Made by a program: the position numbers and the translations under genes. Positions 36,868 to 45,508 of a stretch of DNA of 64,000 nt are shown here, one piece after another. The first letter of the stretch is position 1. Each line of letters opens with the position of its first letter. This stretch comes from Alphaproteobacteria bacterium (GTDB lineage Bacteria > Pseudomonadota > Alphaproteobacteria > Acetobacterales > Acetobacteraceae), in NCBI GenBank assembly GCA_016869735.1, contig VGDL01000005.1:30010-94009 (forward strand), read 5' to 3'. Under the pieces are notes generated by a model, which saw nothing but the letters and a program-made list of their open reading frames with translations, had not been told where the DNA came from and made no database searches.

Positions 36868-39330
36868 ATGCTCCCTGAATTGCCTGTCTCTGAAGCGCTG
36901 CCGGCGCTGCGCGCTGCGCTCAGCGCTTCTTCCAATGCCGTGCTGATCGCGCCGCCGGGTGCGGGCAAGACCACCATCTTGCCACTGGCGCTGATGGAAG
37001 AAGCCTGGGCCGCTGAAGGGCGCATTCTGGTTTTGGAACCGCGCCGCGTCGCTGCCCGTGCGGCCGCGCGCCGCATGGCGTCTCTGCTGGGTGAGGATCA
37101 GCCCGGCGGCACTATTGGGCTGGCGACGCGGCTTGATCGGCTGTTTTCCGACCGCACGCGGGTTGAGGTGGTGACAGAAGGTTTGCTCGTGCGCCGTTTG
37201 CAAAGTGATCCCGGCTTGGAAGGTGTCTCCGCCATCCTTTTCGACGAAGCGCATGAACGCAATCTGGATACGGATTTGGCGCTGGCCCTGGCGCTTGATC
37301 TGCAACGCGCCCTTCGCCCTGAACTGCGTTTGCTCGCCATGTCGGCCACCTTGGATGGCGCAAGCTTTGCCGGGTTGATGGCGGAAGCGGGCACGCCCGC
37401 GCCGGTGATTGAAAGCCTGGGCCGCGCTTATCCTGTCGATATCCGCCACCGCGCGCGGGATTTGCGCGACCCGCGCGACCTGCCCGAAGCCATGGCGAGC
37501 GCCATTCGTGAAGCGCTGATCACGCATCCCGGCGATGTTTTGGCCTTCCTGCCAGGCTGGGGCGAGATTCGTCGCACGGCTGAAAGGCTCGGCGGGTTGG
37601 ATGCGCTGGTGCTGCCCCTCCATGGCGAATTGCCACCGGCCGAACAGGACCGCGCGCTGAACCCGGCCCCCGATGGGCAGCGCAAGGTGGTGCTGGCGAC
37701 CTCTATCGCTGAGACATCGCTGACCGTGCCTGGTGTGCGCATTGTGGTGGATGGTGGCTATCGCCGCGCGCCGAGGCTTGATGCCGCAAGCGGGCTTTCG
37801 CGGCTGGTGACCTTGCGGATTGGCAAGGCCGCCGCCGAACAACGCGCAGGCCGCGCGGGGCGCACCGCGCCTGGGGTGGCGATAAGGCTTTGGACAGAAG
37901 CACTGCATCGCGGCCTGCCGCAGGCGGATCGGCCCGAGATTCTGGAAGCGGAACTTTCCGGCCTTGCGTTGGATTGCGCGGCCTGGGGGGCGGAACCAAG
38001 CGTGCTTGCGTTTCTGGACGCGCCGCCGGCCGGGACCATGGCCGCCGCGCGTGGCCTGCTGCGCGACCTTGATGCGCTGGATGAGGCAGGGCGCATTACT
38101 GAGACCGGCCGACGCATGGCGCGGATGGGCACGCATCCAAGGCTTGCGCGCATGATGCTGGCGGCGGAAGGCAGTGCTGAGAAGGCACTCGCCGCCGAAC
38201 TCGCAGCGCTTTTGGAAGAACGTGATCCCTTGCGCGGGCGGGAAGCACCGGCGGATATCGGCTTGCGCCTTGATCTGCTGGCGGGGGGTGATCACGCGGC
38301 AGCGGATCGTGGCGCGGTGCAGCGCATTCGCCGCGCTGCCAGCCTGCATCGGCGCCGGCTTGGCATTGGCAATGGCGTGGCGGCGGATGGCGATGCGGGG
38401 GCTTTGCTGGCAGCGGGTTTTCCTGAGCGCATCGCGGCAAAACGCGGGTCCATGGATGGCGCCTTTCGTTTGGCCTCTGGCCAGGGCGCGCGCATCACCG
38501 GCGTTGATCCTTTGGCCAAGGCGCCTTTGCTTGCAGTGGCCGATCTGGAAATTGCGGGGACCGAGGCGCGCATCCGCATGGCGGCACCCATCGAACGTGC
38601 CGTTTTGGAAGCGCGCTTCCCCGAAAGGCTGCGGCGGGAGGAAGGCGCCGCGTTTGATGCGCGCAGCGGCGCGGTGCTGGCGCGCCGACGGCTCCGCTTT
38701 GGGCCGCTGGTTTTGGAAGAAGCGCCGCTGCCCCAGGCCGACCCCGCTGCCATGGCGGCAGCACTCGCGGAAGCCGTGGCAGCGCGTGGCTTGCGTGATC
38801 TGCCCTGGAATGAAGCGGCGCGGCAGACCCGCGCGCGGATTGGCTGGATGCGGCAAGTGGAAGGCGATGCCTGGCCTGATCTTTCTGACGAAGTGTTGAT
38901 TGCCTCAGCGGCTGAATGGCTGGCGCCGCATCTTTCGGGCCTGACGCGCTTGCAGGAATTGGCGGGGCTTGATCTTGCCCAGATTCTGCTCGGCCTTTTG
39001 CCCTGGGAAGCGCGCCGCGTGCTGGACCAGGTTTTGCCCGCGCGGCTCGCGCTGCCGGCGGGGCGGAGTGCCGCGATTGACTACGCGCGCGATGTGCCAA
39101 CGCTTGAAGCCCGCGCGCAGCATTTGTTCGGTCTGCCGGGCTTGCCCTTGCTCGGCGCTGGGCGCGTGGCTTTGCAAGTGGCGCTGCTATCGCCGGCGGG
39201 CCGACCTATCGCCATTACCGGTGATCTGGCGGCGTTTTGGGCGGGAAGTTGGGCCGAAGTGCGGAAGGAAATGCGCGGGCGCTATCCGAAACATGCCTGG
39301 CCGGAAAATCCGGCTACACAGCAAGGTTGA
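36868..39330 (+). CDS. hrpB: ATP-dependent helicase HrpB
   Basis: DEAH-box RNA-helicase-like protein of 820 aa. Walker A APPGAGKTT at residues 28-36, DEAH in LFDEAHERNLDTDLAL, motif III MSATLD, motif VI RIGKAAAEQRAGRAGRTAPG, then the HrpB-specific C-terminal domain ending AEVRKEMRGRYPKHAWPENP. The start at ATG 36868 matches the family N-terminus LPVSEALPALRAAL; the longer frame to 36814 does not. Role in bacteria is poorly defined; in some species it is needed for mRNA processing or envelope homeostasis. Confidence 0.95.
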   Translation: MLPELPVSEALPALRAALSASSNAVLIAPPGAGKTTILPLALMEEAWAAEGRILVLEPRRVAARAAARRMASLLGEDQPGGTIGLATRLDRLFSDRTRVEVVTEGLLVRRLQSDPGLEGVSAILFDEAHERNLDTDLALALALDLQRALRPELRLLAMSATLDGASFAGLMAEAGTPAPVIESLGRAYPVDIRHRARDLRDPRDLPEAMASAIREALITHPGDVLAFLPGWGEIRRTAERLGGLDALVLPLHGELPPAEQDRALNPAPDGQRKVVLATSIAETSLTVPGVRIVVDGGYRRAPRLDAASGLSRLVTLRIGKAAAEQRAGRAGRTAPGVAIRLWTEALHRGLPQADRPEILEAELSGLALDCAAWGAEPSVLAFLDAPPAGTMAAARGLLRDLDALDEAGRITETGRRMARMGTHPRLARMMLAAEGSAEKALAAELAALLEERDPLRGREAPADIGLRLDLLAGGDHAAADRGAVQRIRRAASLHRRRLGIGNGVAADGDAGALLAAGFPERIAAKRGSMDGAFRLASGQGARITGVDPLAKAPLLAVADLEIAGTEARIRMAAPIERAVLEARFPERLRREEGAAFDARSGAVLARRRLRFGPLVLEEAPLPQADPAAMAAALAEAVAARGLRDLPWNEAARQTRARIGWMRQVEGDAWPDLSDEVLIASAAEWLAPHLSGLTRLQELAGLDLAQILLGLLPWEARRVLDQVLPARLALPAGRSAAIDYARDVPTLEARAQHLFGLPGLPLLGAGRVALQVALLSPAGRPIAITGDLAAFWAGSWAEVRKEMRGRYPKHAWPENPATQQG

Positions 39331-39364
39331 AGCGCACCCCAAAGCAGCGCATTTAAGCGGTATC

Positions 39365-40423
39365 ATGAATTCAATCCCACCCAAGCTTTCGCGTCGCGCT
39401 GCGCTTTTCCTGCCTGTTGCCCTTGGCGCATGCGGCCCTGCCATTGCGCAGCGCGGCCTTCCGGATTTTGCCGATCTGGCGCAAAGCGTGATCCCGGCGG
39501 TGGTCAGCATTCAAATCACCGCGCGCGAAGGGTCTGCATCCGATTGGCGTGGCCAACAGCGGGAACGCAACCAACGCGAACCCTCCCGCCGCCCGCGATC
39601 CATTGTCCAGGGCGCGGGGTCTGGCTTCATCATCGAACCTTCCGGCATTATCGTGACCAACGCGCATGTGATCGGCGATGCTGCGAATGTGCTGGTGGGG
39701 CTGCATGATGGGTCTGAATACCCGGCAAGCATCATGGGCATTGATGAATTGACCGATATCGCCTTGCTCAAAATCGAAGCGCGGCGGCCCTTATCCGCGG
39801 TATCGCTTGGCCATTCACGCCAGATGCGCGTGGGGCAATGGGTGCTGGCAGCGGGCAATCCCTTCGGGCTTGGCGGGACGGTAACGGCTGGCATCGTCTC
39901 CGCCATTGGGCGCGATATTAGCTTGGGGCCCTTTGATGATTTCATCCAGACCGATGCGCCAATCAATCCGGGCAATTCCGGCGGGCCGCTATTCAATATG
40001 GCCGGTGAGGTGATTGGCATCGCAACGCTGATCTTCTCCCCAAGCGGTGCCTCGGCCGGGATTGGCTTTGCCGTGCCATCCGATCTGGCGCGGCCGGTGA
40101 TTGAACAACTGCTGCGCGACGGGTTGGTTGAACGCGGCTGGCTTGGTGTGGCGGTGGGTGATGTGGCGGCCGCACCGGGACGCCCGGCGCGCGCTGGCGC
40201 TCAGGTGTTGGGGGTTGAACGTGGCAGCCCCGCCGCGCGTTCAGGGCTCCGGCAGGGAGATGTCATTACATCGATGGATGGGGCACGCATCGGCAATAAC
40301 CGTGATCTCGTGCGCGGCATTTCGGCCATTCCGCCTGGGCAGAATGTGAAGCTTTCCCTGATGCGGGAAGGGCGCGTGATGGAAATCACCGTCCAGGTCG
40401 GGCGCCGGCCAGCGCCTGGGTGA
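39365..40423 (+). CDS. HtrA/DegP-like periplasmic serine protease with one PDZ domain
   Basis: 352 aa. Signal region SRRAALFLPVALGAC, which could be read as a lipobox (LGAC) or as a signal peptide cut after AIA. Trypsin-like triad: His in VTNAHVIGDAAN, Asp in DELTDIALLKIEAR, Ser in NPGNSGGPLFNMAG. A single C-terminal PDZ domain (VERGSPAARSGLRQGDVITSMDG) makes it DegS-like in layout. The start ATG at 39365 lies 34 bp after hrpB; the longer open frame upstream overlaps hrpB and is a shadow. Probably acts in envelope protein quality control. Confidence 0.92.
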   Translation: MNSIPPKLSRRAALFLPVALGACGPAIAQRGLPDFADLAQSVIPAVVSIQITAREGSASDWRGQQRERNQREPSRRPRSIVQGAGSGFIIEPSGIIVTNAHVIGDAANVLVGLHDGSEYPASIMGIDELTDIALLKIEARRPLSAVSLGHSRQMRVGQWVLAAGNPFGLGGTVTAGIVSAIGRDISLGPFDDFIQTDAPINPGNSGGPLFNMAGEVIGIATLIFSPSGASAGIGFAVPSDLARPVIEQLLRDGLVERGWLGVAVGDVAAAPGRPARAGAQVLGVERGSPAARSGLRQGDVITSMDGARIGNNRDLVRGISAIPPGQNVKLSLMREGRVMEITVQVGRRPAPG

Positions 40424-40428
40424 GGCTT

Positions 40429-40458
40429 TCACGCCAAGCGCCGTCGCACTTGGCGTGA
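40429..40458. terminator. Perfect 10-bp hairpin between convergent htrA and ccmB
   Basis: TCACGCCAAG (40429-40438) pairs with CTTGGCGTGA (40449-40458), 10-base loop. It starts 5 bp after the htrA stop and ends 6 bp before the ccmB stop. No T-run; likely a bidirectional termination or RNA-end hairpin. Confidence 0.55.
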
Positions 40459-40464
40459 CGATGA

Positions 40465-41139
40465 TCACTCCCCGCTGAGAGCCGCACCCGCTGCCAAGGG
40501 CGCGAGCGGTGCGGCAAGCGATACCCCCGCCCCCAACAGCAGCAGAAAGGGCGCGGCGGAAAGCCCGGCGCTGGCGGCTTCAATCGCCGCCGCGCCGAAA
40601 ATCACCGCCGGGATCGCCAGCGGCAACACCAGCAAGGGCAGCAGCACGCCGCCGCGCCGCGCACCAAGCGTCAGCGCCGCCCCCAAAGTGCCGAGCAGCG
40701 ACAAAAGCGCGGTGGCCAAGGCAAGCGCTGCCATCGCCACCCCCCAGGCTTCCACCGGCAGGTTGAGCATCGCCGCCGCAATCGGGGTCGCGGCAATCAG
40801 CGGCACGCCCGTGGTCAGCCAATGGCCAAGCGCCTTGGCCGCTGCCAACACCCCGCGCGGCAGGCCAGAGAGCAGCAATTGATCAAGCGAGCCATCCTCG
40901 GCCTCTGCGCCGAACAGCCGATCCAGCGGCAAAAGCGCCGCCAGCAATGCGGCGGCCAGCAAGGCGCCGGGGGCAAGGCGGGAAAGCGTCTCAGGCGCTG
41001 GACCGACGCCAAAGGGGAAAAGTGCTGCCACCAGCACGAAGAACAAAACAGCGGCCAGGGTATCGGATGGGTGGCGAAGCGCGAGCTTCCATTCCCGCCC
41101 AAGCACCGCGAGGAAGCCGCCAAAGACGCCGCCCGTCAT
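40465..41139 (-). CDS. ccmB: Heme exporter protein CcmB
   Basis: 224-aa membrane subunit of the CcmAB(CD) ABC complex that releases holo-CcmE for cytochrome c maturation. Six hydrophobic segments; the N-terminus GGFLAVLGREWKLALRHPSDTLA and the loop LDRLFGAEAEDGSLDQLLLSG are CcmB signatures. Start overlaps the ccmA stop by four bases (ATGA), so the two are coupled. ccmC, ccmE and the rest of the operon are not adjacent. Confidence 0.93.
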   Translation of the reverse strand: MTGGVFGGFLAVLGREWKLALRHPSDTLAAVLFFVLVAALFPFGVGPAPETLSRLAPGALLAAALLAALLPLDRLFGAEAEDGSLDQLLLSGLPRGVLAAAKALGHWLTTGVPLIAATPIAAAMLNLPVEAWGVAMAALALATALLSLLGTLGAALTLGARRGGVLLPLLVLPLAIPAVIFGAAAIEAASAGLSAAPFLLLLGAGVSLAAPLAPLAAGAALSGE

Positions 41140-41771
41140 AGCTTCAACTCCCGCGCATCCGGCAGCAGCAAGGGCAGATGGGTCGCGGCCAGAATGGCGC
41201 CGCCGGCGGCGCGGTGGCGCGCCATCAAATCGCCAAGCCGCGCGACGGATGCCGCATCCAGCCCCAGGCTTGGTTCATCCAGCAGCCAAAGCCGCGCCGG
41301 CGCCAGGGCCAGCCGCGCCAGGGCGAGCCGACGCCTTTGCCCGGTGGACAGCACGCGCCCCGGCAGGGAAGCGAGCGCGCCAAGGCCAAGCGCTTCCAAG
41401 GCTGGCGTCACTTCGCCACCCCAAAGTGCTGCGTAAAAGGCCAAGTTTTCGGCAACGCTCAGCGCCGGCTTCAGCGCATCCTGGCTGGAGATATAGCGGA
41501 GCCTGAGCGCATGGCTGGCAGGATCGGACCGCGCGGGCGCGCCTTCCAGCAGCACCTCACCACCCGCGGCCGGCAGCAGCCCGGCAATCACATGGAGCAG
41601 GCTTGATTTGCCCGCGCCATTGGCCCCGGTCAGCAGCAGCGCGCCACCTGCGGGCACGGCGAAACTCAGGCCAGCGAAAACCGCCCGGTCGCCGCGGATG
41701 CAGGCAAGGTCCAGCACGTCCAAAATGGGTTGCCCCGCCGCCAAAATCCGCCCCCCGCCAATGGACCACAT
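41136..41771 (-). CDS. ccmA: Heme exporter ATP-binding protein CcmA
   Basis: 211-aa ABC ATPase. Walker A LLTGANGAGKSSLL, signature LSTGQRRRLALARLAL (the CcmA form), Walker B ARLWLLDEPSLGLD, H-loop ILAATHLPL. The first 16 residues (up to LDVLDLACIRGDR) may be extra, as the usual CcmA begins near LDV; no better ATG is available, so the 41771 ATG is kept. Divergent from acnA across 74 bp. Confidence 0.93.
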   Translation of the reverse strand: MWSIGGGRILAAGQPILDVLDLACIRGDRAVFAGLSFAVPAGGALLLTGANGAGKSSLLHVIAGLLPAAGGEVLLEGAPARSDPASHALRLRYISSQDALKPALSVAENLAFYAALWGGEVTPALEALGLGALASLPGRVLSTGQRRRLALARLALAPARLWLLDEPSLGLDAASVARLGDLMARHRAAGGAILAATHLPLLLPDARELKL

Positions 41772-41845
41772 TCAGTCTCCATGCTTTAAAGCCGCGTTCA
41801 GTGCGGCCGCGCAAGGCCAGCGCGCTTGAGGAAGGGTAATCAGCC

Positions 41846-44542
41846 ATGCGGATGATCGGGCAAGACAGCCTGAAGACCCGTCGCACGCTCAGCGTGGACG
41901 GCAAGACTTATCATTATTTCAGCCTGCCCGAGGCGGCGAAGAGCATCGGCGATATCACCCGCCTGCCCTATAGCCTTAAGGTGCTGCTTGAAAATGTGCT
42001 GCGCTTCGAAGATGGCCGTTCCTATACGGTGGATGATGCGAAGAAGATCGCCGAATGGGTGAAGGATGGCCGTTCCGATAATGAAGTGCCCTTCCGCCCC
42101 GCGCGCATTCTGTTGCAGGATTTCACGGGCGTCCCCGCCGTGGTGGATCTGGCCGCCATGCGCGATGCTTTGCTTGGCCTGGGTGGCGATCCGCGCAAGG
42201 TGAACCCGCTGGTCCCCGTGGACCTCGTGATTGACCATTCGGTGATGGTTGATGTCTCCGGCACTGCATCCTCGCTTCAGCAGAATGTGGATATCGAATT
42301 TGAACGCAATGGTGAGCGTTACGAATTCCTTCGCTGGGGTCAGGAAGCCTTCAATAATTTCCGCGTTGTGCCGCCGGGCACGGGCATCTGCCACCAGGTG
42401 AACCTGGAATATCTGGCGCAGGTCGTCTGGACCGCGACGGATACAGGCGATGTCTTTGCCTTCCCCGATTCCTGCTATGGCACGGATAGCCACACCACCA
42501 TGGTCAATGGCCTTGGCGTGCTGGGCTGGGGTGTTGGCGGCATTGAAGCGGAAGCCGCCATGCTCGGCCAGCCGATTGCCATGCTGATCCCCGATGTGAT
42601 CGGCTTCAAGCTGACCGGTTCGGTGAAGGAAGGCGTGACGGCTACCGATCTGGTGCTGACGGTCACGCAAATGCTCCGCAAGAAGGGCGTGGTCGGCAAG
42701 TTTGTTGAATTCTTCGGCCCTGGTTTGGCGCATCTGCCGCTCGCGGATCGTGCGACCATTGGCAATATGGCCCCCGAATATGGCGCGACCTGCGGCTTCT
42801 TCCCGGTGGATGACACGACGCTGGAATATCTGCGCCTGTCGGGCCGTGATGAGCATCGCATCAAGCTGACGCGCGACTATCTGAAGGCGCAGGGCATGTT
42901 CCGTGAGGAAGGCATGCCCGATCCGGTCTTCACCGATACGCTCGAACTTGATCTCAGCACGGTTGAGCCTTCCATGGCTGGCCCGAAGCGGCCGCAGGAT
43001 CGCGTGGCGCTCAGCAATGCCGCGCCGGCTTTCCTCAAGGATTTGGCCGCGGGCACCATGGGCGTGCCGGGCGATCAGGCGGATTTGCGCGTGCCGGTGG
43101 AAGGGGCGAATTATGACCTCGGCCATGGCGATGTGGTCATTGCCGCCATCACTTCCTGCACCAATACATCCAACCCCTATGTGCTGGTCGCAGCGGGCTT
43201 GGTCGCGAAGAAGGCAGTGGAAAAAGGCCTGACGGCGAAGCCTTGGGTGAAGACCTCGCTCGCGCCCGGTTCCCAGGTGGTGACGGAATATCTGAACAAG
43301 GCCGGGCTGACGCCGCATCTGGATGCGCTTGGCTTCCAGACGGTGGGTTATGGCTGCACCACCTGCATCGGCAATTCCGGCCCGCTGCCGGATGCCATTG
43401 TGGATGCGATTGAAAACAACAAGCTTGTCGGGGTTTCGGTGCTTTCGGGCAACCGCAATTTCGAAGGCCGCGTACATGCCAATGTGCGCGCGAATTACCT
43501 CGCCTCGCCGCCGCTGGTGGTGGCCTATGCGCTGGCCGGCACCATCCGCAAGGATTTGGCGAAAGAACCGATTGGCACGGGCCGCGATGGCCAGCCGGTT
43601 TACCTCAAGGACATTTGGCCGACGCAAAAGGAAGTGAACGACACGGTTCACGCCGCCGTGACGCGTGAGATGTTCCAGGAGCGTTATGGCGATGTCTTCA
43701 AGGGCCCGACGCAATGGCAGGCCATTCGCGTGGAAGCGGGCAGCGATACCTATCGCTGGAATTCGGGCAGCACCTATGTGCAGAACCCGCCCTATTTTGA
43801 AGGCATGACGGCTGATCCGAAGCCGGTTGGTGATGTGAAGGGGGCGCGCATCCTGGCGCAGCTCGCGGATTCCATCACCACCGACCATATCTCCCCGGCG
43901 GGCAATATCCGTAAGGCGTCGCCGGCGGGTGAGTATCTGCTGGAACACCAGGTGCGTCAGGCGGATTTCAACAGCTATGGCGCGCGGCGCGGCAACCATC
44001 AGGTGATGATGCGCGGCACCTTCGCCAATCCGCGTATCCGCAATGAAATGGTGCCCGGCGTGGAGGGCGGCATTTCCAAGCATTATCCTTCGGGTGATGT
44101 GGCGCCGATCTACACCACGGCGATGCGCTACAAGAATGAAGGCGTGCCGCTGGTGGTGATTGGCGGCAAGGAATATGGCACGGGGTCTTCACGCGATTGG
44201 GCGGCGAAGGGCACCTATCTGCTTGGCATCAAGGCCGTGATCGCCGAAAGCTTTGAACGTATCCACCGTTCAAACCTGGTCGGCATGGGCGTGCTGCCGC
44301 TGGTCTTCAAGGAAGGCGAAAGCCGCTCAACACTCGGCCTAACTGGTGACGAGAAGATTGATATCCTCGGCGTGGAAAAGCTTTCGCCCCGCATGATGAT
44401 GGATGTTGTCATTACCCGCGCCGATGGGTCCCAGGTGAAGACCCAGGTGCTGTGCCGCGTGGATACCGCCGATGAGGTGGAATACTACAAGAATGGCGGC
44501 ATCCTGCATTACGTGCTGCGCGGGATGGCGAAGGCGGCGTAA
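41846..44542 (+). CDS. acnA: Aconitate hydratase A
   Basis: TCA-cycle 4Fe-4S enzyme converting citrate to isocitrate; when it loses the cluster, AcnA-type proteins can bind mRNA. 898 aa, usual length. [Fe-S] Cys in [14 protein letters not shown] and [14 protein letters not shown]; substrate Arg/Ser in [21 protein letters not shown], and [15 protein letters not shown] in the swivel domain. The ATG is 12 bases after GAGGAAGGG. A strong terminator follows. Divergent from ccmA, as in many Rhodospirillales. Confidence 0.97.
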   Translation: MRMIGQDSLKTRRTLSVDGKTYHYFSLPEAAKSIGDITRLPYSLKVLLENVLRFEDGRSYTVDDAKKIAEWVKDGRSDNEVPFRPARILLQDFTGVPAVVDLAAMRDALLGLGGDPRKVNPLVPVDLVIDHSVMVDVSGTASSLQQNVDIEFERNGERYEFLRWGQEAFNNFRVVPPGTGICHQVNLEYLAQVVWTATDTGDVFAFPDSCYGTDSHTTMVNGLGVLGWGVGGIEAEAAMLGQPIAMLIPDVIGFKLTGSVKEGVTATDLVLTVTQMLRKKGVVGKFVEFFGPGLAHLPLADRATIGNMAPEYGATCGFFPVDDTTLEYLRLSGRDEHRIKLTRDYLKAQGMFREEGMPDPVFTDTLELDLSTVEPSMAGPKRPQDRVALSNAAPAFLKDLAAGTMGVPGDQADLRVPVEGANYDLGHGDVVIAAITSCTNTSNPYVLVAAGLVAKKAVEKGLTAKPWVKTSLAPGSQVVTEYLNKAGLTPHLDALGFQTVGYGCTTCIGNSGPLPDAIVDAIENNKLVGVSVLSGNRNFEGRVHANVRANYLASPPLVVAYALAGTIRKDLAKEPIGTGRDGQPVYLKDIWPTQKEVNDTVHAAVTREMFQERYGDVFKGPTQWQAIRVEAGSDTYRWNSGSTYVQNPPYFEGMTADPKPVGDVKGARILAQLADSITTDHISPAGNIRKASPAGEYLLEHQVRQADFNSYGARRGNHQVMMRGTFANPRIRNEMVPGVEGGISKHYPSGDVAPIYTTAMRYKNEGVPLVVIGGKEYGTGSSRDWAAKGTYLLGIKAVIAESFERIHRSNLVGMGVLPLVFKEGESRSTLGLTGDEKIDILGVEKLSPRMMMDVVITRADGSQVKTQVLCRVDTADEVEYYKNGGILHYVLRGMAKAA

Positions 44543-44557
44543 TTTAGGACGTAGTTA

Positions 44558-44594
44558 CAAAAAGGCGCGGCGCCGAAAGGCCCGCGCTTTTTTT
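44558..44594. terminator. Strong, probably bidirectional intrinsic terminator after acnA
   Basis: GCGCGG (44565-44570) pairs with CCGCGC (44582-44587) and an inner GCC-GAAA-GGC tetraloop stem, one bulged C, followed by seven T. A run of A precedes the stem, so it can also serve the convergent alpha/beta hydrolase gene ending at 44599. Confidence 0.9.
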
Positions 44595-44598
44595 GTGC

Positions 44599-45297
44599 CT
44601 AGTCAGTCAGCCATTCAGCCATCGCTGCATTCACCGCTTCCGGCACTTCCATGCTCGGTAAATGGCCGGACCCGGCGAAGCGCACCAGGCGCGCGCCGGG
44701 AATGGCAGCAGCCATTTCCTCGGCCAGATGGGGCGGCGTCAGCAGATCATCCTCGCCCACCGCGACCAGGGTCTTGGCGCGGATCGCGGGCAGGTCAGGT
44801 CTGGAATCGACGCGGCCCATGATGGCGGTTTGCTGGCGGAGGAAGGCATCGCGCCCAACCCGTTCTGCCATTGCCATCACCTCAGCGGCCAAGGGGCCAT
44901 CCAGGCGGGAAGGATGCACCAGCATCGGCAGCAGGCGCGGGGTCACGCCGCGAAACTGGCCGCTTTGCGAAAGGGCGAGCAAGCCGCGGCGGCGTTCGGT
45001 TTGTTCCGGCGTATCGGGCCGGGCAGAGGTATCGAACAGCGCCAGGCGCGTAACCTGCCCCGGCGCGCGGCGCGCGACCTCAAGCGCCACATAGCCGCCC
45101 ATGGAAAGCCCCGCGACCGCCAAGGGCCCGTCCAGCCCAGCAAGGGCGGCTTCCGCCATGGCGGCGATGCTGTCATGCCCGGTCAGGCTGGCCACGACCA
45201 CGCGGCGGGATGCACCGAAGGCTTCGATCTGATCACGCCAAAGCCGCCCATCACAGAGCAGGCCGGGCAGCAGCAGCAGGGTTTCTTTCTGGTCCAT
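44599..45297 (-). CDS. Alpha/beta hydrolase
   Basis: 232 aa. Nucleophile elbow AVAGLSMGGYVALEVA, acid in LVAVGEDDLLTPPHLA, His in FAGSGHLPSMEVPEAV; the oxyanion strand is LLLLPGLLCDGRLW. Resembles 3-oxoadipate enol-lactone hydrolases and other small esterases, but no pathway genes are near, so no substrate is given. Convergent with acnA across a terminator. Confidence 0.85.
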   Translation of the reverse strand: MDQKETLLLLPGLLCDGRLWRDQIEAFGASRRVVVASLTGHDSIAAMAEAALAGLDGPLAVAGLSMGGYVALEVARRAPGQVTRLALFDTSARPDTPEQTERRRGLLALSQSGQFRGVTPRLLPMLVHPSRLDGPLAAEVMAMAERVGRDAFLRQQTAIMGRVDSRPDLPAIRAKTLVAVGEDDLLTPPHLAEEMAAAIPGARLVRFAGSGHLPSMEVPEAVNAAMAEWLTD

Positions 45298-45508
45298 GGG
45301 CGGGGTCTAGCCCCGCGCCAAAGCCAGGGTCCAGACCAGCGTGGCAAAATGCTGCGGAAATCCTTGATTCCCGCGCGGTATCGGCGCATAGGGGGCGCGC
45401 TCGCGGTTAGGCGGGCCGGATCCGCCGGCCCCGGCATGCGCGCCCCGCCGGGGCTCGGCCTTTCCCGCACCCACCGCCAAGCGCTCTCAGCGCGGGCCTA
45501 GAAAGCAA

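Noticed and set aside
36832..38856. 674-codon frame antisense to hrpB
   Set aside because: Complementary shadow of a well-supported gene.
41840..44083. 747-codon open frame antisense to acnA
   Set aside because: Shadow produced by the third-position GC bias of acnA; no ribosome site and no recognisable domain.
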